Source: Sipunculus nudus (lineage: Eukaryota; Annelida; Sipuncula; Golfingiida; Sipunculidae). From it: DNA of 64,000 bases. The stretch is from positions 76,367,676-76,431,675 of the forward strand of contig CM049316.1 in NCBI GenBank assembly GCA_026874595.1, read 5' to 3'. The notes under the pieces were generated by a model, which worked only from the letters and a program-made list of their open reading frames with translations, searched no databases and was not told where the DNA came from. Positions 20,140 to 32,919 of this stretch are shown here, piece after piece (positions within the stretch are counted from its first letter, which is position 1; every line of letters begins with the position of its first letter). Position numbers and translations under genes: made by a program.

Positions 20140-23100
20140 AATATAACATTTATAACAAATATAAAAACGCATTTTCGTCTGACATTGCGAAAATATTTGC
20201 ACAGGTATATGTTTATATTGATATCGCTAAATCGTTTCTATAGCATTCCGCATTCTTATGTGATATTCGGAAAACATTTGTTATATTAGTTGATTAAGTG
20301 ACAGGCTGGTGGTATTATAAACACCAAGGTAATCTTGTTTTATTTCCCTTACTCTATTCTGTTAGTTTACAAACTGTTGCATAATATAAGCCATTAGCAG
20401 AATAATAGGACTATGTCTATTGTGCTGCAACGTATAAAAATCATGTCTCAAAATATGTTTAACATATGACCCTTTAGCGATGACAAGAGTGACAAGAGAG
20501 AATTTAAAATACTTACTTGCTGCAAGTGGAATCCCAAGATAATTAGGTGACGTGATATGCAAATGAGTGGAAAATATGACGTAATACATCAAGTGATAAA
20601 ACTTCGTCAAAAAATTAAAAAACAAAAAAAACAAAACACACCTGAACACAACATTAAGCTCTTCTTGATAAGAAGTAGGTCTCTAATCCAGTTCGTGCAA
20701 ATATACAACTTCACGGGATACATTTATATAATGATATTGTCAGGTTTTATCTCTAGCATGTTCCGTTTTTAATGTGAAATGCGAAAATATTTAATATATT
20801 TCTTGATAAACTGACAGGCTGTTGGTATAAACAACACCAAGGCAGTTTTGTTTTATTTTTCTTACTCTAGTCAGTTTGTTTACAGACTGCATCATAATAT
20901 AAGCCAACAGCCGAAAATTTAATAATATCTATATTGTGTTGTAACATAGGGAAATATGTCATAAAATATGATAAGCTTATGACACGTTTTCGTTGAAAGG
21001 AGTCAAATGGGAGACTTTAAGATACTTACTTCCTGCAAGTGGAATACCAAGGGAAGAAAGTGACGTGACATGAAAAAGCGTAAAATGGTTTATAATATAT
21101 AAAGTGATACAACTTCGTCAATAATAAAAAATGAATACAGCATTTAGCTTCCTGGATTAAAAAAGTATATCTCTATTCCAGTTCGTCTAAATGTACAACT
21201 GCACGGGATATATGTATATACTGATATTGCCAGGTCTTGTGTGCAGCATATCCCGCATTGTCCCATGGGAAAATATTTGTCATGCTAGTTACAGGCTGGT
21301 AGAATAAACAACATCAAGATAATTTACCTTACTCTATTCCAATAGTTTACAGAACTTTCGCATAATATAAGCAAATAACCAAATATTTATAATACCCTAA
21401 TGTACTGTAACATCAACACACGTTTTAAAATATGTTAACACATGACCTGTGACATGCAGCATGTCCCGCACATTTTTATAAGAACTGAGAAAATATTTGA
21501 TATGTTACTTGATTAAATGACAGGCAGTTTCGTTTTATTAACCCTACTTTATTCATTTTATTTAGAGACTGCAGCATAACATATGACCCGTAGTGGTTGA
21601 TAGGTTTGATAAGAGGGACTTTAAGGTACTTACTTTCTGCAAGAAGAATGCCAAGGGAGGGAAGTGACGTGAAATGAAAACGAGTGCAAATGGTTAAGTA
21701 ATACATAAAGCCATTACACTTGGTTAATAATAAGAAACTGTAGTTACCATGAATCTTTCGTGGATAAAAAAGTAGTTCTTTAATCTAGTTTGTCTATAAA
21801 TATAAGTGCGCGGTATACATGTATATATTGATAATGTCAATTTTTATGTGAAGCATGTCCCGCATCTTTAAAGTGAAGTGCTGTTGACAGACTGGAGGTA
21901 TAATCAACACAATAGTAATTGTGTTTTATTTTTGGACTATTTCTATTGCACTGTTACATGAAAAAAACATGTATTAAAATATGTTTTAACAAAAAACTCT
22001 TTAACGATGAGAAAAGTTACATGAGAGCCTTCAATATACTCACTTGCTGCAAGTGGAAACCAAAGAAAAGGAAGTGACGTGATATGACAAAAGAGTGTAA
22101 ATGGTTAAGCATTAAATAAAGGGATAACCCTTCGTGAAAAATTGAACTCAGCATTAAACTTTCGTGTATAAAAGGTGGTTCTTTGATCCAGTTCGTCCAA
22201 ATGTACAACTGCACAGGATGCATGTACCTACTGATATTGTCAGGACTTATGTCCTGCACATTTTCGTGTGAATTGCGAAAATATTTCTGATGCTACTTGA
22301 TTAAGTGACAGGTTGGTCGCATAATCAACACCACGGTATTTGTTTTATTTCCCCTACTTTTTTCAATTCATTTAGAGACTGCAGCATAATATAAGCAATG
22401 GCCGACTATTATGACTCTGTCTATTCTGCTGTTACATAAAAAAAAAATATCTCAAAATATGTTTAACGTATTACCCGTAGTGGTTGACAGGTTTGATAAG
22501 AGAGACTTTAAGATACTTACTTCCTGCAAGTGGAATGCCAAGGGAGGGAAGTGACGTGAAATGAAAACGAGTGCAAATGGTTAAGTGATACATAAAGCGA
22601 TAACACCTCGTCATTAATAAAAAACTGAAGTTACCATGAATCTTTTGTAGATAAAAAAGTAGTTCTCTAATCCAGTTTGTCCATATATAAAAGTGCGCGG
22701 TATACATGTATATATTGATATTGTCAATTTTTATGTGAAGCTTGTCCTGCATTTTTAAAGTGAAGTGCTGTTGACAGACTGGAGGTATAATCAACACAAT
22801 GCTTATTGTGTTTTACTTCCTTTACTCTACTTTTTTTTAAAGTGCAGAATAATATAAGACACTACCCTGATATCAATAGTATCTTTATTGTCCTGAAACA
22901 TAGATAAGTTAGTCTTAAATATGTTTAACGTATGACTTGTTATCAATGACAGTAGTGACAAGAGAGGTTCTAATAAACTTACTTTCTGCATGTGGAATGC
23001 CAAGGGAGGGAAGTGACGTGGTATGAAAAAGAGTGCAAATTGTTAAGTAATACATAAAGTGATAACATTTTGTCAAAAAAATAAATGAAAGCAGCCTTAA

Positions 23101-26100
23101 GATTTCTTGAATAAAAATGTAGTTCTCCGATCCAGTTTGTCCAAATATCTAACAGCACGGATACATGTATATACTGATATTGTCAATTTTTATGTGAAGC
23201 ATGTCCCGCATTTTTAAGTGAAGTGTTGGTGACAGACTGGAGGTATACTCAACACAATGGTAATTGTGTTTTATTTCCTTTACTCTATTATTTTAACAAA
23301 ACTGCAGAATAATATAAGACAGTACCCTGATATCAATAGTTTCTCTAATGTCCTGTAACAATGATAAATTAGTCTTAAATATGTTTAACGTATGACCTGT
23401 TATCGATGACAGTAGTGACAAGAGAGGTTCTAATAAACTTACAATCTGCATGTGGAATGCCAAGGGAGGGAAGTGACGTGGTATGAAAAAGAGTGCAAAT
23501 TGTTAAGTATTACATAAAGTGATAACATTTCGTCAAAAAAAAATAAATGAAAGCAGCCTTAAGATTTCTTGAATAAAAATGTAGTTCTCCGATCCAGTTT
23601 GTCCAAATATCTAACAGCACGGATACATGTATATACTGATATTGTTAATTTTTATGTGAAGCATGTCCCGCATTTTTTAAGTGAAGTGTTGGTGACAGAC
23701 TGGAGGTATACTCAACACAATGGTAATTGTGTTTTATTTCCTTTACTCTATTTTTTACAAATCTGCACCATAATATAAGCAACTTAACTTATATCATTAG
23801 TATCTCTTACGTCCAGTAACATAGATAAATTAGTCTTAAATATGTTTAACGTATGACCTGTTATCAATGACAGGAGTGACAAGAGAGGCTCTAATAAACT
23901 TACCAACTGCAGGTGGAACCCCAAGAGAAGGAAGTGACGTGGTATGAAAAAGAGTGCAAATGGATAAGCAATACATAAAGTGATAACATTTCGTCAAAAA
24001 AATAAATGAAAGCAGCTTTAAGATTTCTTGAATAAAAATGTAGTTCTCCGATCCAGTTTGTCCAAATATCTAACAGCACGGGATACATGTATATACTGAT
24101 ATTGTCACATCTTATGTGTATCATGTCCGGCACTTTTTCATGTGAAATGCGAAAAAAATTGATATGTTATTTGATTAATTGACAAGCTGGTTGTATAATC
24201 AACACCAAGGTAATTTTGTTATATTTCCCTTACTCAGATCTGTTATTTTAATATGCAGCATAAAATAAGCCAAAACCATACATTTTCCACTCTGTTTATT
24301 CTGCTGTTACATAAAAAATATGTCTTAAAATATGTTTAACATATGACCCGTAGTGATTGTCCAAATATCTATCTTCACGGGTTACATGTATATACTGATA
24401 TTGTCACATCTTATATGTAGCATGTCCGGCACTTTTTCATGTGAAATGCGAAAATATTTGATATGTTATTAAATTAATTGATAAGCTGGTGGTATAATCA
24501 ACACCAAGGTAATTTTGGTATATTTCCCTTACGCAGTTCTGTTAGATTACAAAACTGCTGCAAAATGTAAGGCAATAGTCGAATATTAGGACTATTTCTA
24601 TTGCACTGTTACATAAAAAAAAACATGTTTTTAAATATGTTTAAAATAAAACTCGTTATCGATGACAGGAGTTCCATGAGAGCCTTCAATATAATTTCTT
24701 GCTGAAAGTGGAATCCCAAGTAAAGGAAGTGACGTGATATGAAAAAGAGTGTAAATGGTTAAGCATTACAATGGATAACCCTTCGTCAAAAATTGAACGC
24801 AGCATTAAACTTTCGTGTATAAAAAGTAGTTCTCTGATCCAGTTCGTCCAAATGTACAACTGCACAGGATACATGTACCTACTGATATTGTCAGAACTTA
24901 TGTGTAACATGTCCCGCACATATTCATGAGAATTGCGGAAATATTTCTGATGCTACTTGATTAAGTGACAGGTTGGTCGCAAAATCAGCACCACGGTATT
25001 TGTTTTATTTCCCCTACTTTATTCATTTTATTTAGAGACTGCAGCATAATATAAGCCAATAGCCGACTATTACGACTCTGTTTATTCTGCTGTTACATAA
25101 AAAAACATATCTCAAAATATGTTTAACGTATGACCCATAATGGTTGAAAGGTTTGATATGAGAGACTTTAAGATACTTACTTCCTGCAAGTGGAATGCCA
25201 AGGGAGGGAATTGATGTGAAATGAAAACGAGTGCAAATGGTTAAATGATACATAAAGTGATAACATTTCGTTAAAAAAATAAATGAAAGCAGCATAAAGA
25301 TATCTTGAATGAAAATGCAGTTCTCCGATCCAGTTTGTCCAAATATCTAACTGCACGGATACATGTATATACTGATATTGTCAATTTTTATGTGAAACAT
25401 GTCCCGCATTTTTAAAGTGATGTGTTGGTGACAGACTGGAGGTATAATCAACACAATCCTTTACTCTATTATTTTAACAAAACTGCAGAATAATATAAGA
25501 CAGTACCCTGATATCAATAGTTTCTCTTTTGTCCTGTAACATAGATAAATTAGTCTTAAATATATTTAACGTATGACCTGTAATCGATGACAGGAGTGAC
25601 AAGATAGGCTCTAATAAACTTACCACCTGCAAGTGGAATCCCAAGAGAAGGAAGTGACGTGGTATGAAAAAAGAGGAAATGGTTAAGTAATACATGAAGT
25701 GATAACATTTTGTCAAAAAAGTAAATGAACACTGCATAAAGATTTCGTGGATAAAAATGTGGTTGTGCGATCCACTTAGTCCAAAGATCTCTACTGCACG
25801 GGATACATGTATATACTGATATTGTCAATTTTTATGTGAAGCATGTCCCGCATTTTTTAAGTGATGTGTTGGTGACAGACTGCAGGAATAATCAACACAA
25901 TGGTAATTCTGTTTTATTTCCTTTACTCTATCATTTAACAAAACTGCAGAATAATATAAGACAGTACCCTGATATCAATAGTTTCTCTAATGTCCTGTAA
26001 CATAGATAAATTAGTCTTAAATATGTTTAACGTATGACTTGTAATCGATGGCAGTAGTGACAAGAGAGGCTCTAATAAACTTACCCACTGCAAGTGGAAT

Positions 26101-27171
26101 CCCAGGAGAAGGAAGTGACGTGGTATGAAAAAGAGTGCAAATGGTTAAGAAATAAATAAAGTGATAACATTTCGTCTAAAAAATAAATGAACGCAGCATA
26201 AAAATTTCGTTGATAAAAATGCAGTTCTCCGATCCACTTTGTCCAAATATCTCTACTGCATGGATTCATGTATATACTGATATTGTCAATTTTTATGTGA
26301 AGCATGTCCCGCATTTTTAAAGTGATGTGTTGGTGACATACTGGAGGTATAATCAACACAATGGTTATTGTGTTTTATTTCCTTAACAAAAAAAAAGGGC
26401 GACTGGTGAAGTAATACATAAAGTGACGTATATCGTTACGTCGTAAATCAAATAACTGCACTTGATCATTTATAATACAGACAAACAACGCAAAGATTGC
26501 TTGGTAAAATATATATATTTGTCAGATCTTGGTTGTAGAATCTTTCGCATTTCCATGTGTCATTCGGAACTTATTTGCACAGGTACATGGATATATTGAT
26601 ATCGTTATATCCGATATGTAGTATTCCGCATTTTCATGCGATATTTAAAAATATCTCTTATGCTAGTTGATTAAGTTACATGTTGAAGGTATAATCGACA
26701 ACAATACAATTTTGTTATATTTCCCTAACTCTATCCGTTTATCTACAAAACTGCTGCATAATATAATAGTTGATAAATTACCAAGGAATTTGGTTATATT
26801 TCTCTAACTATATTTTGTCTACAAACTGCAGTATAATATAAGTTTATAGTATAATTATAGGACTATCTCTATTGTGTTGTAACACAGACAAACATATCTT
26901 AAAATGTGCTTTACAAATGACCCGCTATAAATGACAGGTGTGACATTAGAGAATGTAAGACACTTACTCCCTGCAGGTTGAATCCCAAGTGAAAGAAGTG
27001 ACGTCATATTAAATAAAAGAGAGTATATCGTTACGTCATACATAAAATAAATGCACCTCGTTATTAACAATAAACGAAAACAAAGCTTAAGATTGCATGA
27101 TAAAAGTATTCCTCTTATCCTGTTTTCGTCCACATATGCAACTGCACGGGTACATATAAATAAATAAATAA

Positions 27172-27213
<42 letters not shown>

Positions 27214-27290
27214 TTATATTGTCAGATTCGACTTGTAGCACCTATCCCTTATGTGCAAATGTTTAACTCATACAAAAAGTGATAAAACCT
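20140..27290 (-). repeat. Tandem array, about 460-bp unit, with CAG-NNN-GTAAGT in each unit
   Basis: About 13 diverged head-to-tail units, with spacing mostly 410-511 bp. On the minus strand each unit contains: an internal TACTGATATTGTCA-complement segment; a pyrimidine-rich stretch with CACGTCACTTCC; TTCCACTTGCAG; three variable bases; then GTAAGT. The triplets, in plus-coordinate order, are CAA 20,517, GAA 21,030, AAA 21,634, CAA 22,044 (donor GTGAGT), GAA 22,521, AAA 22,983, ATT 23,443, TTG 23,904, CAA 24,699 (donor lost), GAA 25,181, GTG 25,624, TGG 26,085, GGA 26,968. None is a stop codon. Many units also hold open frames of about 80 codons, but their frame at the splice-like motif differs between units, so these are not treated as genes. 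Units after 26,400 are more diverged. Confidence 0.8.
27151..27211. repeat. (TAAA)n then (TA)n microsatellite
   Basis: ATAA repeats pass directly into a TA run. A second TA run lies at 27,339-27,366. Confidence 0.85.
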
Positions 27291-27333
27291 CATCAATAAT
27301 AATAACTAGAGCAGCATGAATCCTTCATAAAAA

Positions 27334-27371
<38 letters not shown>

Positions 27372-27379
27372 CTGGGGAT

Positions 27380-29230
27380 GATATGTTGTGGCTATCGTTG
27401 TGCAAAGGTTTGATTTTGGGAGCTAGTACAGAATTGCGTTTAATTTTAGTGGTTTTTTCTATATGGTTTCTACTGTTTGCCGCTTGTACCCCATATTGAT
27501 AAAAATATTTGTGGCATTATAGCGTGGACCAAAGTCGGAACGTATAATTTCCAATCGGCTTTTTGGTCTCCCAAAATTCTACTAAGCATCTGCAGCAGAG
27601 TTCTTTTAAATTGCTCGCACATCCCATTTCCTTGGGGGTTATAAGGGGCGGTACGGCTCTCCCTTATCCCAGCAACCTTGCAGAGGTTCCTAATGAGTGC
27701 AGATTCAAAATTCCCACCCTGGTCACTGTGAATTCTATTTGGGAAGCCGTAATGCACCAAAAGATAATCAAATGGGGCATGAGCAGTTGTTTAAGCAGTT
27801 TTTTTTTTTTGTTGTTGTTGGAATGGCGATGGCATATCTTGTAAATGATCCGTGATACCTAAAATGTTGGTAATTCCGCCTTTTGATTCTTCCAATGACA
27901 AATAATCTATACATATGAATTCCATGAGATAGATTGGTGTCGTGTTTACCATGGATGCACAAAACTTGATGGTAGGAGTCTTTCGTCGTACGCATCGGTC
28001 ACAACGCTGTACCTCATCTTAACATCCCTTGCCATCCTTGGCCAGTAGAATCTGGAACGCCCAAGGTCGATGAGGCGCTCATAACCAAGGTGTCCACTAT
28101 CATCATGGAAGCCTTTGATTGCTTCTTCCCGCAGACATCTAGGAAGTATCAACTGATATCTAGTTTGACCTGAAATGGTACAGCGACAATAGAGAACACC
28201 ATCTCTCAAACACAGTCGATCCCACTCCTAAAAAAGTATCATACAGTCTTGATCTGCTCTTGCTGGTCCGTCTTTCGATCTCCTCCCCCGCTGAAAAGAA
28301 CCAAGCACTGGACCAATGATGTCATCATCTGCTTGGAACCTAGTCCATTGGTCATGAGTGATATTGGAGATCTCACTATCTGTTACTGGATCCGTGCTAG
28401 GTAAAACAGGTGACTGGGACAAACAGACTGATTCCAGCAAGAACCTTGGTTTGATGACTGTGAAATACTGCCTGAATGTTTTGAGAACTTATGTGGATTG
28501 ATCTCGGTATCCGGGAAAGGGCATCAGCGTTGTTGTCCGTGAACACTTCAAACGGTCTGCCGTAGAGGTCATCATGAAACTTTTCACAGACCGCCTACCT
28601 CAGTGTCAGGTATTCAAGCTTATGTGGTGCATAATGACTTTCCAATATAGTAGTATGAAGAGTAAAATGCAGGGTGGATTTGAATTTTCCTACGATATCA
28701 TGGCCGATTCCCTTTTACAGAGACGTAAGGGGTCTTGCAATACTTGCATAACTTTGGATGAATCGACGGTGGTAACCGGTGAAGCATAGGTATTGTCCAA
28801 GCTCTTTGATCGTTCTGGGGATATGACGTGACCTAGGTACTTTGCGCTCTCCCTGAATAAGCTACACTTAGAGGGCTTGAGTTTCAGACCGTAATCCTGA
28901 AGGCGCTGGTATACCTTATCTAGACGGCTCATGTATTCTTCAAATAGAAGAAAATACCAGAATGTCATCTAGTTAGACGTAGCTATCCTTTGAGTTCAGA
29001 ACGCTCAGGCATTTCTCCATTAATCTCTGAAAAGTTGCCGTGGCGTTGGTAAACCAAACGGCATTTCGTTACATTCGTAGAGCCCAAGACGATTGACAGA
29101 GAACGTGGTCTTTTCCATATCCTCCTCCGCTATATCGATTTGCCTATACCCATTGCTTAAGTCCAGCGTGTTATAGATCTTTGCCTTAACGAGTATATCT
29201 AAAGTTTCGTCGATCCATGGTAACAAATAA
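27380..29230 (-). pseudogene. Ty3/gypsy LTR-retrotransposon pol relic
   Basis: Minus-strand fragments appear in the order reverse transcriptase, RNase H/linker, zinc-binding, integrase. Reverse transcriptase at 29,226-28,690 reads LPWIDETLDILVKAKIYNTL, then YNTLDLSNGYRQIDIAEED and NEMPFGL. The catalytic YLDD region reads V-stop-LDDILVFSS. Then come LKLKPSKCSLF and YLGHVIS. A H2C2-type segment at 28,209-27,946 has HDDSGHLGYERLIDL and RFYWPRM. The integrase core shows HSDQGGNFES and PYNPQGNGMCEQF at 27,760-27,470, with the first catalytic D in a frame-shifted piece (CIDYLSLEESKGG). Stops, frameshifts and an internal deletion before the PWIDETLD motif show it is dead. No flanking LTR pair was recognised. 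Confidence 0.85.
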
Positions 29231-29233
29231 AAC

Positions 29234-29386
29234 TTAGCCTTCAGTTGTTCTTTGATCAGTGGACAATGTACGTTTTAACAGTGTATGCTCGATCTTCCCA
29301 CCTTGGAGAAAGTACTCGGATACCTGATCATACGATGCGTGTTCAGCTGTACCCTGTAGGTACACGGTTCGGTCCTGATAAGACAT
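29234..29386 (-). CDS. Small unassigned ORF, RRM-like beginning
   Basis: ATG to TAA, 50 codons, abutting the gypsy fragment. It starts MSYQDRTVYLQGTAEHASYD and continues QVSEYFLQGGKIEHTLLKRT. The order RTVYLxG, acidic helix, EYF..GGKIE, LLKR resembles beta1-alpha1-beta2 of an RNA-recognition motif, but the second half is absent. It could be a captured exon, a pseudogene fragment or part of the element. No splice site is obvious. Confidence 0.3.
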   Translation of the reverse strand: MSYQDRTVYLQGTAEHASYDQVSEYFLQGGKIEHTLLKRTLSTDQRTTEG

Positions 29387-29389
29387 TAT

Positions 29390-30880
29390 AACAGTTTACA
29401 CACAGACAACTGGCTTACCTTAAAAATTATGTATGCTGATTGTGCCAATGGAAATATATTACACAGTAACTATATGATCCGATCGCTTGACGTTGATCTT
29501 ATTCAATGAACAAGAGCAATCACCAAACCTATGACATCAAGAAAAACTTCTCCTGTTGTCAAACATAATTGTATCAGCATTATTACAAAGTCAATACATA
29601 CATAAATAATAGGTAGAAAGTCATAAAAAGATCTTATTAAATTTCATGTAACAAGGCATGTTGGCCTACCACACAACAAAACAAGTTAAGTTTGAAATAC
29701 TAAGTTATGCATAAAGGAATACTTTGGATAGTATCTCAGTCAATTCAAAAGTACGTATGCTCTATCTGAAATTCAAAGAAAATAGCAAAATATATCCCAA
29801 ATAATCAACACTAATAAATAAAGCAAAGTGTTTTAAAATCCATTGGAATTCAAAATAAAAAAGTGCGCACCCACATGTTATGTTAATTCTTTCCGGCGAT
29901 GATAATCCAGTAATGGATTCTGACGAGTGTGCGGTAACGTGTACCATGTGAGATATTCCATGTGAGAGTTCCTTAATTCAAAACAATGAGGATCAAATAC
30001 ACAAATACACAATAAAAATCCACAATACGAGATAATCCAGGTAGCTGTTCCTGAGATTCAGTTCAACACAGTTCAAAATATATGAACACAACGTAAAATA
30101 TCGAAATATCGGAACAAAGAATTATAGTGATCGAATGTTTATCACATCATATCAATAACAGAACACACGAACAGTTATTCACGATCACTCTGTGAATCGC
30201 AGTCCAAATGTGTCGTTATACATTCAGTAGAGGGCGCATTCTACATCGTTCATGTTGGTTGGTGTGAAAGTACGAACGTCCTTCGAAGTGTTTGGATACC
30301 ACTGAGAGAGTGCGCTCCTTGCGTCGTTCCTAAATGGCCGATGCAAGTGAGTTCTTGCGCCCGGTAAAGGCAGAAATGTTTTTTCTTTCTCGTAAAACGC
30401 TCATTTGTGCCTCGAGGGTATGGCTTTTTCGCTATTCACGGTAGAACAATCCGTGTGCGCTTATGCAGAGCGCCGGCAGCGGAGTCCTTTCACAAACCAA
30501 GTTAACACAATAGGACCATTCAAATGGCAATATCTCCCCGAGTTTTGGCGCCAGAAATGTTCACTAAGCGGTGACGCGAAATTCCTCGTGATGGCTTGAA
30601 GAATGCTTCCGTAATAAAAATAACGTAAGTACATAAAAAAGTTTTGTTTTAATCTCGCGAGTAAAAGGAGAATAGACTCGAGACATTTACGTCTTGTTAT
30701 TTTCAGGTCATATTTCGGCATATCATGTGCTCGGACATTATTTGCTTATCAATACAATGACAGGGCTACTCAATATCACGGCGATTTTATGTAATTCCTG
30801 TTATTGTCATATGCTCTTGTATAAAGAAAATATATAAAAGTAAAATAGAAAAAGTACATAAAAAATTATCATTGCTGTAC
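29390..30880. other. No gene seen
   Basis: AT-rich to 30,200, then more GC-rich to about 30,600. A GGCGCC palindrome at about 30,547 is flanked by sequence that loosely resembles an LTR-element primer-binding site on either strand. No paired LTR supports it. Confidence 0.3.
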
Positions 30881-31400
30881 TAGAATAAACAGTTACAATG
30901 GATATCTTAGGATGTCATGAAAAAAGAGGTAGTGCAGGTAGAATCAGGACAAGGAAGTGACATTATATGAAAAAGTACATATCTTTACGTTTTATATTTA
31001 ATGTGAATACTTCAGAAACTACATTAAGAAGACGTTACATTTTGATATCATGGGGAAAATGGTTGCCGAAACGTCTAACTTTTAATTTGTAAGATATATA
31101 GTTTTTTCTTCCTACCTTCAGTTCCTATTTTAACTAGAATATGGATTAAATGTGATATAAGGAAACGTGTGGCTAATTAATACTGTGGAACACTGAATGT
31201 ATAATCAATATCAAAGTAGACGTATGACAGTAAATTCTCCCTGATATGTTCGTCTACAGAGATAAAAGCATAAGAACAATAGGTTAAACGTTCCCTGTGT
31301 TCAATCAAAGTTTATCAATGTTTTATCACAATAAAAATGTAGGAGCACATGATTAAAGATACTTGCCCACTGGAAGTACGAAAGTATGTTTTACATCATA
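30880..31400 (-). repeat. Outlying relic units of the 460-bp array
   Basis: GGACAAGGAAGTGACATTATATG at about 30,945 matches the array, but its splice-like motif is destroyed. At 31,361-31,372 a further relic reads, on the minus strand, CCAG-TGG-GCAAGT, which is a GC-type donor. The gypsy relic therefore sits inside a once longer array. Confidence 0.5.
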
Positions 31401-31795
31401 CAATAATTTCCCGTCAGAGATATAATTAACACACGTTATATCAATTTAAATCTCACAGGAATTTTTTTTTCTCCCCAGCTCATTTTGCAAAACAGTAGTT
31501 AAAATTATAAGTGCAGTAGGACAATGAGTCCCGGAATTATATTAATTTTCAGAAAGACAGGTCTAGTATATGGTAATTCATATTTAGGGGAAAAAAATGA
31601 AATAATATATTCATTTGATCCATGAACTTGAGACATGTTACTATGTGAACACAATATCATCAGGAAAAGTGCGACCCATTTGAAACCGTACTTACGGATT
31701 ACCTCAATATCAAAATGAACACGTTTCTTCCTTGAGGTATGAAACATGACATTTAAAATTATCCCCGTTTAACCACAGGAGACCAAATTGTGAAT

Positions 31796-31797
31796 AC

Positions 31798-31847
<50 letters not shown>
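31796..31847. repeat. (TA)n microsatellite
   Basis: TA run with two TGTA interruptions. Confidence 0.9.
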
Positions 31848-32874
31848 GACAAATGCTAAGTTTTCCCTCTTTTTAAAATCGTCCTAATAAAACAAAATGG
31901 TCAATTTCATCGGGTTTTGAATTATCTGAGATCCTTTTTTTATCTTAATTGTGGATTAAATTTGAGGAAAACAAGGTAGTTATTTTTCGTGTGTCTCCGA
32001 GAAATTGGGTAACACAAATAATTTATCAAATTTGCGGAATTTGTATATACGTATATACAGAACAAAACCGTATTGTTCAAAAGAGAAACATATTAATGTC
32101 TGAGTAACTAATTTTCAAAACCTCCCAAAATTGTAGCAATTTGTTCATTTAAATAATTATATAAATAATTTGAAACACAACAGATTGCCGGTTTCACAAT
32201 AAAATAAAGTAAACGATTTTAAGAGCAAGGTAAAGTTCACAAGTTTTCGACATCATCATTGAAATTGATTGAAACAATTATGAGGAAGAAATACACCACT
32301 TGTATCGTTTCTGTATATGTCTTCAAATGGAGATCAAGTTTACGGTCTCCAGTGTTCGAAATTTTTCAAAGAATTGGTTGATGCCATTTGTATTACATTT
32401 TTGAGAAATATTGAGGTTCTTCAAAACTCATGGTGTTTCCGACAAAATTCCATATGTCCACAGATTCGGCATAACATATCAAGTTTTAAGTTTACAAAGG
32501 GTTCACACTCGTCTACGATATTGATTGAAACGAATTTTTATTAATTTTGGCAAAAAAAACATGTAGAAATAGAATTGACTTTCATAGTGATCAAAACCTT
32601 GTTCAAGATTCAAAGTTTCAAGAGGTGTATCACTCGGACCTGTTTTCATATCTCAAAAACAGATTAAGTCAAGACATGTCCGTTTAATAAACCAGACTTC
32701 TACTGGTCTAACGGTACAATGTGTGCACTGCTACAGGAAGACCAAACTGTCTTACCGTCGAGCAATGGAAGGACAAAAAGTCACATTATACACATATAAT
32801 AAGTATACATATAATTCCATCTCAAAATATCTATACACTTTTACAAACTTGAAAAATTCTTCTCGTGTACTTAC

Positions 32875-32898
32875 GGAATCACTGGGGTCCTTCTCAGC
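32875..32898 (-). CDS. Candidate 24-nt micro-exon, phase 0
   Basis: CTGTATTTTTAG|GCTGAG...GATTCC|GTAAGT. Both splice sites are strong, with a T-rich acceptor and a perfect GTAAGT. It encodes AEKDPSDS, an acidic linker-like peptide, and its length keeps phase 0. It could join the candidate first exon at 48,613 to the module exons further on. Without transcripts, a chance pair of sites cannot be excluded. Confidence 0.35.
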
Positions 32899-32919
32899 CT
32901 AAAAATACAGGTTAATTAT

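Noticed and set aside
22017-27241. Series of 75-128-codon minus-strand open frames in the 460-bp array (DNIS-Y...WTNWI-E...-LHSF type)
   Set aside because: The frame relative to the CAG-NNN-GTAAGT motif differs between units (HLQQ in one, PLAGSK in another). Composition is hydrophobic and low in charge, and no start or acceptor is shared. It looks like repeat DNA that happens to be open.
20140-27290. CRISPR-like array
   Set aside because: Repeats are long, diverged and head-to-tail without unique spacers, and the sequence is eukaryotic.
30540-30560. TGGCGCC-containing site as an LTR-retrotransposon primer-binding site
   Set aside because: GGCGCC is palindromic and reads similarly on both strands. 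No LTR pair flanks it and no matching LTR is seen near 27.3 kb.
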